Positions 10,093-21,178 of a DNA stretch of 64,000 nucleotides are shown one piece after another. The stretch's first letter is position 1, and the number at the start of each line of letters is the position of its first letter. The position numbers and the translations under genes were made by a program. The notes beneath the pieces are model-generated. The model was not told where the DNA came from and did not search any database. It saw only the letters and a program-made list of their open reading frames with translations. The stretch is taken from NCBI GenBank assembly GCA_011503125.2, contig WWBZ02000016.1:1736001-1800000 (forward strand), in the 5' to 3' direction. The DNA comes from Botryosphaeria dothidea (lineage: Eukaryota > Ascomycota > Dothideomycetes > Botryosphaeriales > Botryosphaeriaceae).

Positions 10093-11727
10093 TTATAGGG
10101 TAAAATTGTCAATCATAAAACTTTCTGTACTAAAGTCGTAGCTACCGGTGTCTGAGAATAGTTCAATTCCATCCAGCTGCATCCTGGCAGTGCTAGCTTG
10201 TCGGAGTAAGACGGAGCTTCGCTCTTCTAAGGAGCTGGTCGGGAAGCGGAAATCAGATGACATGAGAAATCCGTAATCGAGAAAGCCGCAGAGATGGTCC
10301 AGAGAGGGGAAATCGTAGGGCTGGGAAGGGTCGAGAATGCCCACGTACTGGCCGCTGTTTGCCCGAACGTTGTTTATCGAATTGAACTGCATGGAGCGAT
10401 TAGGCGAGAGCGGAGATGCAGGAGGAATTCTTACCATGTGGCGGGCGCAAGGCAAGGAGCCCGACATATCACGCAGAAGGTCTTGACAAAACTCAAGATC
10501 CACAAGTAGCTGCGCGTCCCGCGGATGGCTGCCTGCCTGAATCTGTAGTACCAACACGCCGGCAGCAATCGTAAGACAGTAGCTGTAGAAGGGGCTGCAT
10601 AGGACCACGCCGAGGTCCTGGGCGTCGCGCAAGACGCTGACGAGATACAGGCTGAAGGTGGTGCATATGTGCAGACAGCGCTGGAGAAAGCCTGCCTTCA
10701 GCGGTTTCCCGCCGGTGTCCAGGTTCCGTCGCAGCGCCAGTGGGTGGTTCAGCAGGAGGTAGCACAGACCAAACGCAGCGTACGTGTAGACGATGTGGCC
10801 CGCTCTCCGGGGATCGAGGGTGCCATCGGGGCCAAGGGCGCGGGAGCTCAGCAAGTGCTTGAAGTCCTCGCCCGGGCCGTGGTTCACCTCAAAGAGCAAG
10901 AGCCGGGACTGCGTGGCGGCGAGGTCGGAGACATGCGTGCATCGGCCGGGCAGCGCGTGAGGCTCAGGTTCATCCAACCGCATCTGCTGGAAGCAGGCGG
11001 CAAGGATGGAAGTGATGGCAACTGCGAGACCGAAGGCGCTTTCCAGCGCAGGGGCGTCTGGAAAATTCACTCGACGGAGCAGCGGCATGTCGCTGCTCGT
11101 GTCCTGGGGGTCGTGCTCGTCACGGGGCAGGCGCAGCCTGCAGTGGCCGTCGAGAAGCGCGGGAGGCCTGTCCCTGGCGCAGGACAGCAGCTTGTCGAGG
11201 ATGTAGACGGACCAGAACAGGCGACGGCGCTCCTCACGCCCAAGGACGGGGAGCGCAGCGTCGGGCTCGTTCATCAGGAGCAGCCGCTGGCAGATACGGA
11301 CGACGATGTCGGTGCGGAGCAGGCCGCGCTGCATGAGGCCGTCTGCGCAGTCCATGTGGGCGTGCAGGAGAACGGCCTGGGCAGTCTCAAGACCTCCGCC
11401 CTGCTCGACATCGCCGCGCAGCATGTCCCAGCTGCGGCCGCGCCAGCCGTCGGCAGTGGAGGCGGGCACATTGGGCTCGAGGCTCGAGGCCGCTGCAGCA
11501 ACGGCCAGTACTGACGCGTCGGGGAGCAAGCCCTGGACGAGGCGCTGGCGGAAGTGGTGCTCAGTAAAGAGCGAATAGGGCTGGTTGTGGCAGCGGGCAA
11601 AGTAGGCGTCCACCGCGCGGCGTACCACGTCTGACTCGGAGGACGGCACGGTGAGCTGCTGCGGCAGGCTCTCCGTCAGCACGTGCATCCGCGTCTCGAG
11701 AGCTCGGATGCGCTCAGCCAGCGACTC

Positions 11728-11758
<31 letters not shown>

Positions 11759-11959
11759 GGTGGTGACGTCCTGTCCTCGTAGCGACAGTCGCGGCCAACG
11801 CGGCGACAGTAGGCGCAGGTAGGCCTGTCGCCGGAGCATCGGATCTTCTTGCGGCTGTCTGCACGCGTCAGTGGCCGAGGCGGGGCAGAGCAAGGCGGAA
11901 GATGCGTACCGGCAGACGATACATGCCTGGCGAATGCGTCTGATGGCGCTGTTCGACAT
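10093..11959 (-). CDS. Zn2Cys6 transcription factor with fungal-specific regulatory domain
   Basis: Three exons, 11959-11910, 11854-10435 and 10386-10093, sum to 587 codons plus a stop. The first intron splits the zinc cluster. Once it is removed the cysteines fall as C-x2-C-x6-C-x6-C-x2-C-x6-C, starting with CIVCRRKKIRC and ending CRRVGRDC. A run of ten glutamines precedes a short coiled coil (SLAERIRALETRMHVL), the usual dimerisation element. The middle carries the fungal_trans domain (PF04082), seen in LGREERRRLFWSVYILDKLL followed by RPPALLDGHCRLRLPRDE. The protein should act in the nucleus on paired CGG sites. It is divergent from the esterase across 684 bases, which suggests, but does not prove, that it controls the neighbouring enzymes. 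The second intron is 48 nt, in frame and stop-free, so its retention would add 16 residues. Confidence 0.9.
11728..11757 (-). repeat. CAG/CAA trinucleotide run encoding Q10
   Basis: Nine CTG units and one TTG on the plus strand encode ten glutamines between the zinc cluster and the coiled coil of the Zn2Cys6 protein. Such runs vary in length between isolates. Confidence 0.9.
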
Positions 11960-12643
11960 GGTGGCGGGCGATGGCAGTCGGGGTGCAAGCGGATGCAGTG
12001 CGTATAGGAGGTATAGGCATAGGTACCCGTGTGTGCGGGGAACTGCTAGCGGCCAGGGCACCCACCACCATGCTGGCACCGGAGTTCCGGACTTGTATCA
12101 GAGTAGGGGGAGACGCGAAGAAATGGCAATCTGATGTCACCCTAGAAGCTTTCGGTGAGGAGTGCAATACAGCGACCTGCATCATTAGCAATTTCGCGGC
12201 GCCAACAAGATTACACTGGTTGGGCGAACACTTCCTGCCTGTCGTATTCCAGACTTTGGCCTCGGTGTCCTTTTTCTCGGCTGGCTGGCATCCGGCTTAC
12301 CGGGACCACTTGGTCCGAGTGCCGGCGCCCAAGAAGGTATTGATGTGCCATTCGCCGACGGGGTACACCCTCGTGCAGACGTTCGGAGTGTACTGGTGCT
12401 GAGCGCAGATAGCGTGGAGAGCTGGACGGGGAAGAGGGCGGCAAACATGATAAGTAAAGCACTGTCTCTTCATGCTCGGAGGTGGCGGTCCGATTCTCAT
12501 CCCCCAGCTGCACGCGCTCGGGGGCCGTGGGACTTCGGTCCGTCCTGGGCCGCGAGTTGGCTGCCCATAAACGTTGCTTTGACCTCTCGCAACAAGACCA
12601 AGGCAAAAAAAAAAAAACTTCCCAGTTTCCTGATCCAGCAAAT
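11960..12643. promoter_or_regulatory. Divergent promoter region between Zn2Cys6 gene and esterase
   Basis: No gene is supported in these 684 bases. They are shared upstream DNA for the two divergent genes. An A13 tract at 12605-12617 lies 26 bases before the esterase start and so probably belongs to its leader. I see no clear paired CGG inverted site. Confidence 0.55.
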
Positions 12644-13665
12644 ATGAAAGGCGGCATTGAGATTCGGGTGAGCCCATGCTCGACCGACAAGCTGGCGGCC
12701 CGCAAGCGGCAGAACCACCACATCGAAGCCGCGTCCAAGGCCGAGAAGAAATGGCACGAGTATGAGTCTGCCGACGCATACCGAAAGGCCCACTCAGCAG
12801 GCTCGTTCAACAAGCACGCCCGCACGCTGGAGATTGAGTCGAGCCACGGAGGCCACAAGATTCCGCTTCGTTGCATCAAGCCTACCACTCGGGACCCTAA
12901 GGGGGTGTGGCTGCATTTCCACGCAGGCAAGTAGAATCCTCGCCCATCTCCGCTGGCAATAAGCTGCTGACCTCTTCAACCGGCGGCTTTGTGATCGGCT
13001 CCAACTCCATGTGCGACGGCCTCCTCACCCAGCTTGCAGATGAGCTATGCGTGACGGTAGTCTCTGTCGAGTACCGCCTCGCTCCGGAGCACCCGTTCCC
13101 CGCTGCTGGAGAGGATTGCCTCGACGCTGCACTTTATGCGCTCTCTGAACAAGGCCAGAGCTCGCTCGGGGGGAAGCTGCGCATCATTGGTGGCGAGTCA
13201 GCTGGCTCCTATCTGACCGTCTGGACAACACTGCAGCTTAGAGACAAGGGCGTCCATGTCAGAGCCGAAATTCCAGCCCTTGTGTGCTCCTACGGCATCT
13301 ACGACCTAAACTACACCCCCTCAGTGCACCAGCACACTCGGAGTGTTGTTCTTAGTGCGGCAGACACTATCAACTTCATCGATACTTCCTTCCCCCTTGG
13401 CCCGGAAGCCCGAAGAGACGCCAAAATATCCCCCATCTTCGCCGAGCTAAAGGACTTGCCGCCTGCTCTGTTTATGGTCGGGACGGTGGACCCACTTATT
13501 GATGATTCGATCTTTATGGCGGCAAAGTGGGCTCTGGCAGGTAATCCGGCAGCCCTAAAGATTGTGGATGAGGCATTCCATGGATTCACTCTAATTCCCT
13601 CCGAGTCTACCGACGAAGGGTTGTCCGAGATTTTCAAATTCGTGCGCGCTCATGCCAAGCCGTGA
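12644..13665 (+). CDS. Alpha/beta-hydrolase esterase (PF07859 type)
   Basis: The 321-residue protein hydrolyses an ester by the alpha/beta-hydrolase mechanism. The oxyanion-hole motif reads LHFHAGGFVIGS, the nucleophile elbow GGESAGS, the acid [11 protein letters not shown] and the histidine EAFHGF, so the triad is intact. [21 protein letters not shown] is the family signature of the hormone-sensitive-lipase group. Exon 1 is 12644-12926 and exon 2 is 12983-13665. The joint is odd: family sequence demands that CACGCAG joins GCGGCTTT, which removes 56 bases that begin GCAAGT and end CAACCG. The segment has a good CTGAC branch site but lacks GT and AG. It is followed on the same strand by the Baeyer-Villiger gene, whose ester product it might cleave. 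There is no signal peptide, so it is probably cytosolic. Confidence 0.82.
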
Positions 13666-14693
13666 TTGCGAGGGATCAAGCTCAAGGTGTGCGCCAGGCT
13701 AAATAGCACAATATACCTCCCGTTCGATTTGATTGAACACTTCTGTGCATTCGTGAGTGGTGAAACCGATCATCTTAGCAATACGTACGGTACTTCTCTA
13801 TCGGCCGCACCTTGCTTTCAAAAGTCACGGCTTGATTGTGCTTGAAGGTCGCCACCGTGTCTTTCTTTGTAGCGTAGCGGCCTTTCTCTCCTGGGGGCAT
13901 TTCTGACTCCTCAGAGACAGACGGTTAGGAAAGATACACCGTCTCAGCACTCTCGGCTAGGAACCAGGTAAGATTATGCAGATATGTCTAGCAGTACTGG
14001 GTCAAACACAGAGTAATCCTCTGGTATGCAAGCAGCAAACGACATCCGTGCTTCTGGGAAAGCTGAGCAGAGCTTAGTTGATACTCTAGGGCTTCTTTAG
14101 GCCCAGTGAGATCCACCGCAGATTGGAAGGCCACAGGAAACAGAGACTGCTAGGGCACGGAGCAAGCGGTCCGGGCCGGGAGAAGGTACAAGGGAAGACA
14201 CGGGTAAGGTCGGACCGAGCCCTACGAGACCCGCTTTTTGGTCCTCTTTCCCCGTCACATCATCATCATGGCGCACGGAAATTTCGGCTTCTACCAGATG
14301 GAACAAAGTTTGTGCGGTCTTGCTCCGTGTCCCCTATCTGCAGTGAGACGAGAGAAAGGCCAGTCCTTCATGTCGAAAGTAGCTTTAGCCTCCCGCTCTC
14401 TACTTCTGTAAAGCTACCTCACCTGATACTGCTTTGTTTGACTCCATGTTGAAGTGAATAGCAATTGACCTTCGCACATGAGCGGCACCGATGCCGTTCT
14501 ACCCCTTTGCCCGGTTCTCGTGGAGTGCGGACCGAGACGGCCCGGGTCGCTGCCTTGTACCTACGGACGGTCTCGCATCGTAATCGCATTGTAATAAATA
14601 CCGTGCAAAGCCCGATGTAACAGCTCGATTGCCAGCACACGACGCAACTGCTGGTTATATCTACTTCCACACTTGAGTTCAACGATCCGCAAA
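13666..14693 (+). promoter_or_regulatory. Upstream region of the Baeyer-Villiger gene, no gene seen
   Basis: One kilobase contains no supportable coding sequence on either strand. It should hold the esterase 3' end and the promoter of the monooxygenase. I see no outstanding repeat or operator. Confidence 0.5.
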
Positions 14694-16851
14694 ATGTCCT
14701 CCTCCCCAGATTCCGGGGTTTACGAAATCTCAGATACCACGCTGTTTGATCCAGCCAACCGCCCAGTCAAGGTGATCGGAATCGGTGCAGGCGTCTCTGG
14801 CTTGATGATGGCGTACAAGATCCAGACCGAATGCGAGAATGTAGAGCTCAAGATCTACGAGAAGAACCCCAACGTTGGGGGAACATGGTTTGAAAACCGC
14901 TATCCCGGGTACGCTCCAGCATAAATTGAGCGCGGCATTCCTCCGTCCATTACTGACTGTCCTTCAGATGCGCGTAAATCTACCGGTCGCACATTTCTGT
15001 TTGTGATGGTTCTGATGTTCTCTGCAGTTGCGATGTTCCTGCACACGCCTACGTCTTTCCGTGGGCTCCAAATCCAGAGTGGACCAGCATGCTGGCAGGA
15101 GCGAGTGAGATTTCCGATTACCTGAACAAGGTCGCCGATTGCTTTGACCTACAGCAGTACATTCACTTGAATCATCAGGTGGCTGGATGCTTCTGGGACG
15201 AGGAGAGGGGTAAATGGAAAGTAAAGATCCAAATTGTGGAGCCGAAAGTGGACTGGAGCTCGAGGGAGCCTCTCAGAGTGATTCGTGAGTTTTGGGATGA
15301 AGGGGATATTGTCCTTCACGCGACGGGCATCCTTAACCGTTGGTCATTCCCAAATATCCCAGGATTGGAGTCATTCAAGGGCCGTGTCATTCACACTGCA
15401 GGATGGCCTGATGACTACCAGGAGCAACATTGGAAAGGACAGAACGTTGCTGTGATAGGTAGCGGTGCCAGCTCCGTCCAGGTCGTTCCAAAGATGCAAG
15501 TATGGCTGCTCCAGAAACCTCGAACCGCTCCGAAAGGCTTGCTGATATTGTGCAGAAATACGTAGAGCATATGGATGTATTTGCGAGGACGCCTAACTGG
15601 TTTGTCCAGCTTGCCGGCCATCGCGGCAACAACCGTCCCTGTAAGGACCAAAAGTCGTTACTACTTTCGCTTCTAATCAATATGGCAGATGACCCAAGCG
15701 AGCGCGAACACTTTCGCAAGAATCCTGAAGACCTGTTAAGACACATCAAAGAGACCGAAGTGATGTACAACTCGACGTGGGATAACAATATCATGGGAAC
15801 AGAGCTACAAGAGAAAGCGATCAAGATGACTGCTGAGCATATGAGAAATGTTGTAAAAGACGATAGGCTCTTAAAAGGTGTGTGGTAGGGCCATAAATGG
15901 CTTTTCAGGCAATGGCTAACACCTGGGCGCAGCCATAACGCCCTCTTTCCCAGTCTCCTGTCGGAGAGTCACACCTGGAGACCCATACTTGCATGCCATC
16001 CAGGAACCGAATGTCGACATGCATTTCACTGGCGCTGCACGTATCACAGCGGATGGCGTGCTCGGCGAAGACGGAACCGTTATCAAATGCGACACCATCA
16101 TCTGCGCTACCGGCTTTGACACGACTTGGAGACCTTGCTTTCCCGTCGTAGGTCGCAACGGCGTTGACCTCAGAGAGAAGTGGAAGGACGCCCCCGCAGC
16201 CTATTTCGGCCTGGCATGCCCTGACATGCCAAATTGGATAACCTTCTTGGGTCCGAACTGGTAAGACTACCATAGCGCTATAATGCCAAATGCTGACGAA
16301 CAAAAACAAACTTCAGGCCAGTCGCACAGGGTAGCATCATTGGAGCTGTTGATTCCAACGGAAGCTACGCGGTGAAATGTATCAAGAAGCTGCAGAGCGA
16401 TTGGCTTCACAGCTTCTGCCCGAGGCAAGATGTCACAGATGAGTACAATGAGCACACGCAAATATGGGCTAAGAAGACCGTTTGGTCCCAGAACTGCAGG
16501 AATTGGTACAGGGACTTGCAAACTGGTCGCCTCACGTACGTCAGATAAAAATTACACGGCATCAGTGCTGACTGTTTCGCAGAGCTGTGTATTGCGGTCA
16601 CTCTCTCCACTATTCGGACATGCTGTCTTCCGTACGCTGGGAAGACATGGATATCCGCTATACCAACGTAAGTACTCGCAAGTGTGGTAATAACCCAACG
16701 GACTAACGCGATCCCATGGAATCAGAAGTACAACCGATTCGCATTCATGGGAATTGGAAGACCCCTTTGTCAGGTACGCGAAGGTTCCGACATTTCGCCG
16801 TATTTCAATCTTCAGAGGATCGACAAGCGTTGGAAGTTTGCGACGGCATGA
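14694..16851 (+). CDS. Baeyer-Villiger / FAD-dependent monooxygenase
   Basis: Nine exons give 574 residues, and the summed exon length is an exact multiple of three: 14694-14908, 14968-14973, 15028-15499, 15556-15640, 15689-15877, 15933-16260, 16317-16535, 16583-16667 and 16726-16851. The FAD-binding Rossmann motif is [14 protein letters not shown], followed by [11 protein letters not shown]. The Baeyer-Villiger fingerprint F-x-G-x3-H-x3-W-P is present as [12 protein letters not shown]. The NADPH-binding motif is [10 protein letters not shown], and ATGFD follows late in the chain. The enzyme should insert oxygen next to a ketone carbonyl to give an ester or lactone, using NADPH and O2. The second exon is only six bases, and it is required to restore the conserved CACDVPAH. 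The esterase lies upstream and a P450 downstream. The substrate cannot be told from sequence. Confidence 0.92.
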
Positions 16852-16970
16852 GATTAGTCTACTGGGCCAGAGTTACAGGGATTCAATTTCATTGCATGTT
16901 TTCTTATTCACGAGAGTCAGTGTGAACCTTGCAGGGAAATTAGGCAGAAATGACGTCTTGAGCTGCTAAT

Positions 16971-17809
16971 TTGTATAAATTACTTTCCCCCGGATTTTCT
17001 CTTCCGAAGGCTACCTTCAGACGCTCAGCAAATGATTCGTCGGAGCTTGCGGAGCCTTCACACCATGTCAAATGCGGCTACAACTCTAACCTAAACGCCA
17101 CTGACCCAGAAGGCAATGAGGCTATGATTTCAAAGACACTCGAATCAATTAAGGATGGCGTAGCAGCTGTGAATACAGCTGTCGAGACACCGGCACTACT
17201 TTATTTCAACAAGAAAGCTCTTGACGATGCCCTCCAGGAAAGGGGCCAACTCGCGATGAAATTTGCAGACTCCTTCGCGCCCCGTCGAGTAGTTGCGGGT
17301 TCCATCCTTTCAGTCAAAGGGACAGAAATATCTGAATCAAACATGATTCTACAAGATAGAGGTGATCGCTTCAGAAATGGATCTATCGATGGCCGACCAA
17401 TCCTATTAGAGATGTTCGGATACGATCCCACCCTTGAAACCGGAGACCCATATCCTGAAACGGTGAATCAAGTGGAAAACATGGCTGGGATTCTCTGCAA
17501 TCCGAACCGTACAAGCCTCGAAGTTCTCCCATGCGTGGGATATTTCCACGGCGAGCTCCACAGCTGTTTTTGTTTGGCATTTGGACCCCAATGTACCAGC
17601 AAGCCGCAGGAACACACAAGCTGGAGGCCGGAGAGTCGCAGGAGTTACTACAACTGTACAGCCGAAATGGAATCTCGAGGAGAGAGCTCGGGGAAAGGCG
17701 AGTCGGAAGAGGGGAAAAGAGCGAACCGCAAGCCAGCGAGTACTATGCCCAGCAGCTATTTCAGAAGGATATTGTGGATAAGCTGAAAAGTCTGGTAGGG
17801 ACTGTGTAG
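16971..17809 (+). pseudogene. Unrecognised ORF, probably a damaged gene
   Basis: An open frame from about 16971 to 17786 carries protein-like sequence. Examples are AMISKTLESIKDGVAAVNTA, QERGQLAMKFADSFAPRR and GSIDGRPILLEMFGYDP, followed by PYPETVNQVENMAGIL and LEVLPCVGYFHG. After about 17545 the frame at +1 looks more natural: YQQAAGTHKLEAGESQELLQ and later YYAQQLFQKDIVDKLKSLVG, with a stop at 17809. No splice pair joins the two frames neatly, and the first in-frame ATG is near 17121. The GRPILLE...LPCVGYF arrangement reminds me of the N-terminal part of fungal kinase-like proteins, but this is memory only. It lies between the monooxygenase and the C2H2 regulator on the same strand. Confidence 0.35.
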
Positions 17810-18306
17810 TGATGACGTGGTATAGGTGATGATTCGATCTGCTTTCTCATTTGGTCTCGCCTTAATTTCAAGGGACTTAAGTGTCCCGCGTGACTACACA
17901 TCCTCACAGCTGTGAATGAATATTCGTGGACAGCGACTTCTAAATGCCTGAAAATCTAGAGTCAAACTTGTCTTCATCAGTTGCTGGTATGTAAATTGAC
18001 ACAATCCCACAGCAGAGCTTGGGGGTTGCAAAGTCATCATGGAAGATGGAGGAGAGTTTCGAAGACAATGTACATAGTCGCAGGCGGGAGGGAAAAGGAA
18101 GAAACAAGCTGTATTGATTTGGGTCGTTAGTGACGACTATTCGGACTTGGAGGAGTTCCAAAAATGTGGGGCAGAACGAGGCGGCCGATGCACTCCGCAT
18201 CCGCCATCCGCAGCTAGCCCGAGCCAATCTGTCACAATTCCCCGCCCAAACCTTCCATCTTCCCCGCCCAAACCTTCCATCTTCCCCGGCCAAAACTATC
18301 CTCTCA
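17810..18306. promoter_or_regulatory. Upstream region of the C2H2 regulator
   Basis: No gene is seen. A near-perfect tandem repeat, CCGCCCAAACCTTCCATCTT followed by a second copy with CCCCGCC/CCCCGGC variation, runs from about 18241 to 18297 directly before the ATG at 18307. It may be part of the leader or promoter of the C2H2 gene. Confidence 0.55.
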
Positions 18307-21018
18307 ATGGCCATCAAACAATGCAGCAAGTGCGAACGTACCTTCACGAAAGCTGAACACCTCAAAAGACACGAAAGATCGCGTATGTCTACCGCGAGTT
18401 GGCCACGCGCAGCGAAACATTAACATTCGGCAGATACTAGGGAGAGACCATTCAAATGCCGGAATTGCGGGAAGAGTTTTGGAAGAAGGTTCGCGTTTCT
18501 TTAAATCTTGTCTTTGCCGCAACTAACCCGGACGTTCACAGCGACGTCCTGCACCGCCATGTCAAGGGTCACGGGCAGAACTCAGCCAGTCCAGGAGGAG
18601 ATGATAACATCCAGGCTCAGTCCTCGTGTGAGTCTTTGAAACCAGGCTCATCTTCGCATACGTCACCGGATACTGCGGGGTTGAGCAACACGGAACACTT
18701 GATGAATGCTTCCCCACCGCAGCCACCCGACGATTCCACATCAGCTCTCTCCATCGCCGCCGAACTGACTCAGATCACGCACAACCCGCTCAGCGCCTCT
18801 TCCTTGATCAATCCATGGGGGTTTGGCTCAGAGGACACTGTGCATTCTTGGAATGGGTCACTCTGCCATGACTCAGGCGGCATTCACGCCACCGCAAACC
18901 ATGCCGACCCGTCGACCCTTCCTGGCTCCGAACTACTTTCATCCTGGCAGGCTTTCAGCTTCGACTGGAATCTTGAGATTCCTGAACTCATCGATGATAT
19001 CTCACCTCCTGAAAGCTCTTCCCAGCCACTCGCTCCAATTGCCTCATCTTTTGCAGAATCGCGAGGTCGTTTTACCAGGGCACGCGAAGCATGGAGCGTC
19101 CGCTCCAAAGGAAGAGAGGATGCGAGATCCATTTGGGAACGCATAGCTGGTTCACCAGCACATAGCGTTTGCTTGACGCCTGGTTGCGAGGACCCCTACT
19201 CGCGTTCTCGACGAGTGGACGAGGCCTGCCGGCAACGCCTTTCGAACGCCATCACCAACGCGTTGGCGTCGACGCATCTTGCGGAAGACCATGCTTCAAG
19301 TCAGTCCGTGCTGGAGTTTCCCTGTGCTGAGACCTTGGAATATGCACTTGATCAGTACTTTGTCTATTTCCATGCAACACTCCCATTCATACATATTCCA
19401 ACCTTTTCCACGAAATCCGCTCCAACACCTTTACTACTCTCCATATGTCTTATCGGTCTGATGATGCTCCGCAATGGGAGTAGCTCTGATTTTCTTGAGA
19501 GTGCATTTGATGTAAGACGCTCAGGAAAAAAGGCACTTTAGAATGCCCCGCTAATGCTGCTTAGGCATTAGTCCGTATTGTCACCGTTGATCTGGCATCC
19601 TTCACATCTGCCAAACCACAAGCAACGCCGTCTTTGTCATCGGTTGCGGCCGCATTGCTCCTACTCCACATTGCACCTCTGCTTGAGGTAAGCTCTAAGC
19701 CCACTTTTCAGCAGCTTTAGTCCTAACGTGAGCTTAAATCCTCAGCACGAGGGGCGTGTCGCCCAAACTCACCCACTGCGTGCCACGGCCTTATCGGTCA
19801 GTTGTACCTCCCAGTCCAGCAGTCCAATGCTTACCTCTTTCGATCAGGTAGCACAATCTTGTGGGCTATTCTACATCAGTAACCGTGATGCATCCGACGC
19901 CGTTTTCGGACACACGAAGGACATTGAAACCAGATGGCAGGCGTGGAGTCGGCTTGAAAGCGCCAAACGGTAAAGAAACCACCATCTTCTTGTTCTTCTG
20001 CAGAAACTGACGAGCGGAGACTGGTCGTTGGGCTCCTGGAAATAGATGTGTGGTACTCATCCTACCTATCGGAACCACCAATCACCCGACCTGAAGGACT
20101 CTCCATCGCCAGCCCCTCGGACACTGTTCTCTTCCACGCCCCATCTGCAACTATCTGGCAAAGGTATTACCAAGCATTCCAACCCGCCGCCCCGATCACC
20201 CTCCACAACGCCCCAGCACCAGCCTCCTCGACCGCCGACCCACCAACCACCAACTCCACTCGCCTTCTCCTCCTCCTCCTCGACATCCAACAGCAGACCA
20301 CCGACCACCGCCTCCGTTCCCACCTCTCCCCCCACGAGCCCCCTTCCCTCGCCTACCCCTCCGACGCCACCGCCCGCGCCCTCCTCACACACCTCCACTC
20401 CCTCGCCCCCTCCATCACCACCACCAACCCACCCCTCCCCCTCCTCCCCCTCCTCCGCTACCACACCCTCCACATCCGCGCCCTCACGCCCCTCCCGCTC
20501 CTCGCCCTCGCAGCCGGCACGTCCGGCCCCGCCGCCGCCGCCGAAGCGCTCGCGCCGCGCTGCACGCCAGCCAGGTCTTCGTCGCGCTGTGGTCGCGGCG
20601 GGTCGCGGACGAGATGGCGCCGGGCGTCGGGGTGTGGCTGTTCGAGGCGAGCCTGGCGCTGGGGCTGTACATTCTGGGGATGCCGCGGGAGGGGGAGGGC
20701 GCTGCGGCGGCGGTGGTGGAGATATTCCAGGGGGTGGACTGGGTCGGGGTTGGGGAGGAAGGGTTTGGAGGGGGTGAGGATGCGCGAGGTGGGGGGGCTG
20801 GTGAAGGGGTGTCGGCGGCGGTGAGGTTCATCAGGGAGGGCGGCGCGTTTAGTGCTGGGGGAGCGCTGATTACGGGCGGGAGGGTGTCGGCGAGGAGGTC
20901 GATGATGCATTTTGCGACGCTGATGGAAGGGCTGGGGAGGTGGAAAATTAGGTCGTTGGCGGAGGTGTTGAAGGAGTTGAGTAGGGGCCCTGGCGCGGAT
21001 GAGGTGGAGATTTGGTAG
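18307..21018 (+). CDS. C2H2 zinc-finger / fungal_trans transcription factor, frameshifted near its C-terminus
   Basis: Six exons are read: 18307-18382, 18434-18488, 18542-19511, 19565-19687, 19746-19969 and 20020-21018. Two N-terminal fingers are clear: CSKCERTFTKAEHLKRHERSH and, across introns, CRNCGKSF-GRS-DVLHRHVKGH. A long S/P-rich linker follows, then the fungal-specific regulatory domain (ETLEYALDQYFVYFHATLPF, later RIVTVDL and IDVWYSSYLSEPP). In the last exon the natural frame changes between about 20520 and 20560: up to AAAAEALAP it is one frame, and from LHASQVFVALWSRRVADEMA the next. The exon total is one base short of a multiple of three, which fits a one-base deletion or a sequencing error; the published frame would end early. 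It probably regulates the adjacent P450 or monooxygenase, which is inference from position. Confidence 0.78.
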
Positions 21019-21128
21019 CTCCGTAAAGAAGGAACACTGCATATTGAGCACCTAACACTGATTTCTCTGAGTATGGAAAGATGAATATACTCAGCGGAGA
21101 ATGTTTACATAGCTGCATCTATGATATG

Positions 21129-21178
21129 CGGGGCCCCACATACGTCCTCAGGCACCCAAAGCTGCATGTGGGGCCCCG
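21129..21178. promoter_or_regulatory. 13-bp perfect inverted repeat upstream of the P450
   Basis: CGGGGCCCCACAT (21129-21141) and its exact reverse complement (21166-21178) are separated by 24 bases, about 190 bases before the P450 start. Each arm holds the palindrome GGGGCCCC. GCGGGG at 21128-21133 also fits the CreA consensus SYGGRG. A binding site for a dimeric or paired zinc-finger protein is plausible; a stem-loop terminator is less usual in fungi. Confidence 0.5.

Noticed and set aside
10387..10434. Several introns are in frame and stop-free (48 nt here; 57 nt at 21806; 60 nt at 52626; 63 nt at 42956; 54 nt at 62736), suggesting retained-intron isoforms.
   Set aside because: With about 45 short introns in the window, roughly this number is expected by chance, and each junction restores family sequence when spliced.
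12907..13665. A shorter esterase reading beginning at 12907.
   Set aside because: It would start at a GTG, lose the N-terminal domain and replace the HGG oxyanion motif; the two-exon model keeps both.
20046..20777. A long proline/threonine-rich frame overlapping the C2H2 gene, and other long frames opposite GC-rich genes (for example 21731-22990, 49682-50542, 53698-54936).
   Set aside because: They are shadows of high GC3 codon use in the real genes, with R/P/G/V-only composition.
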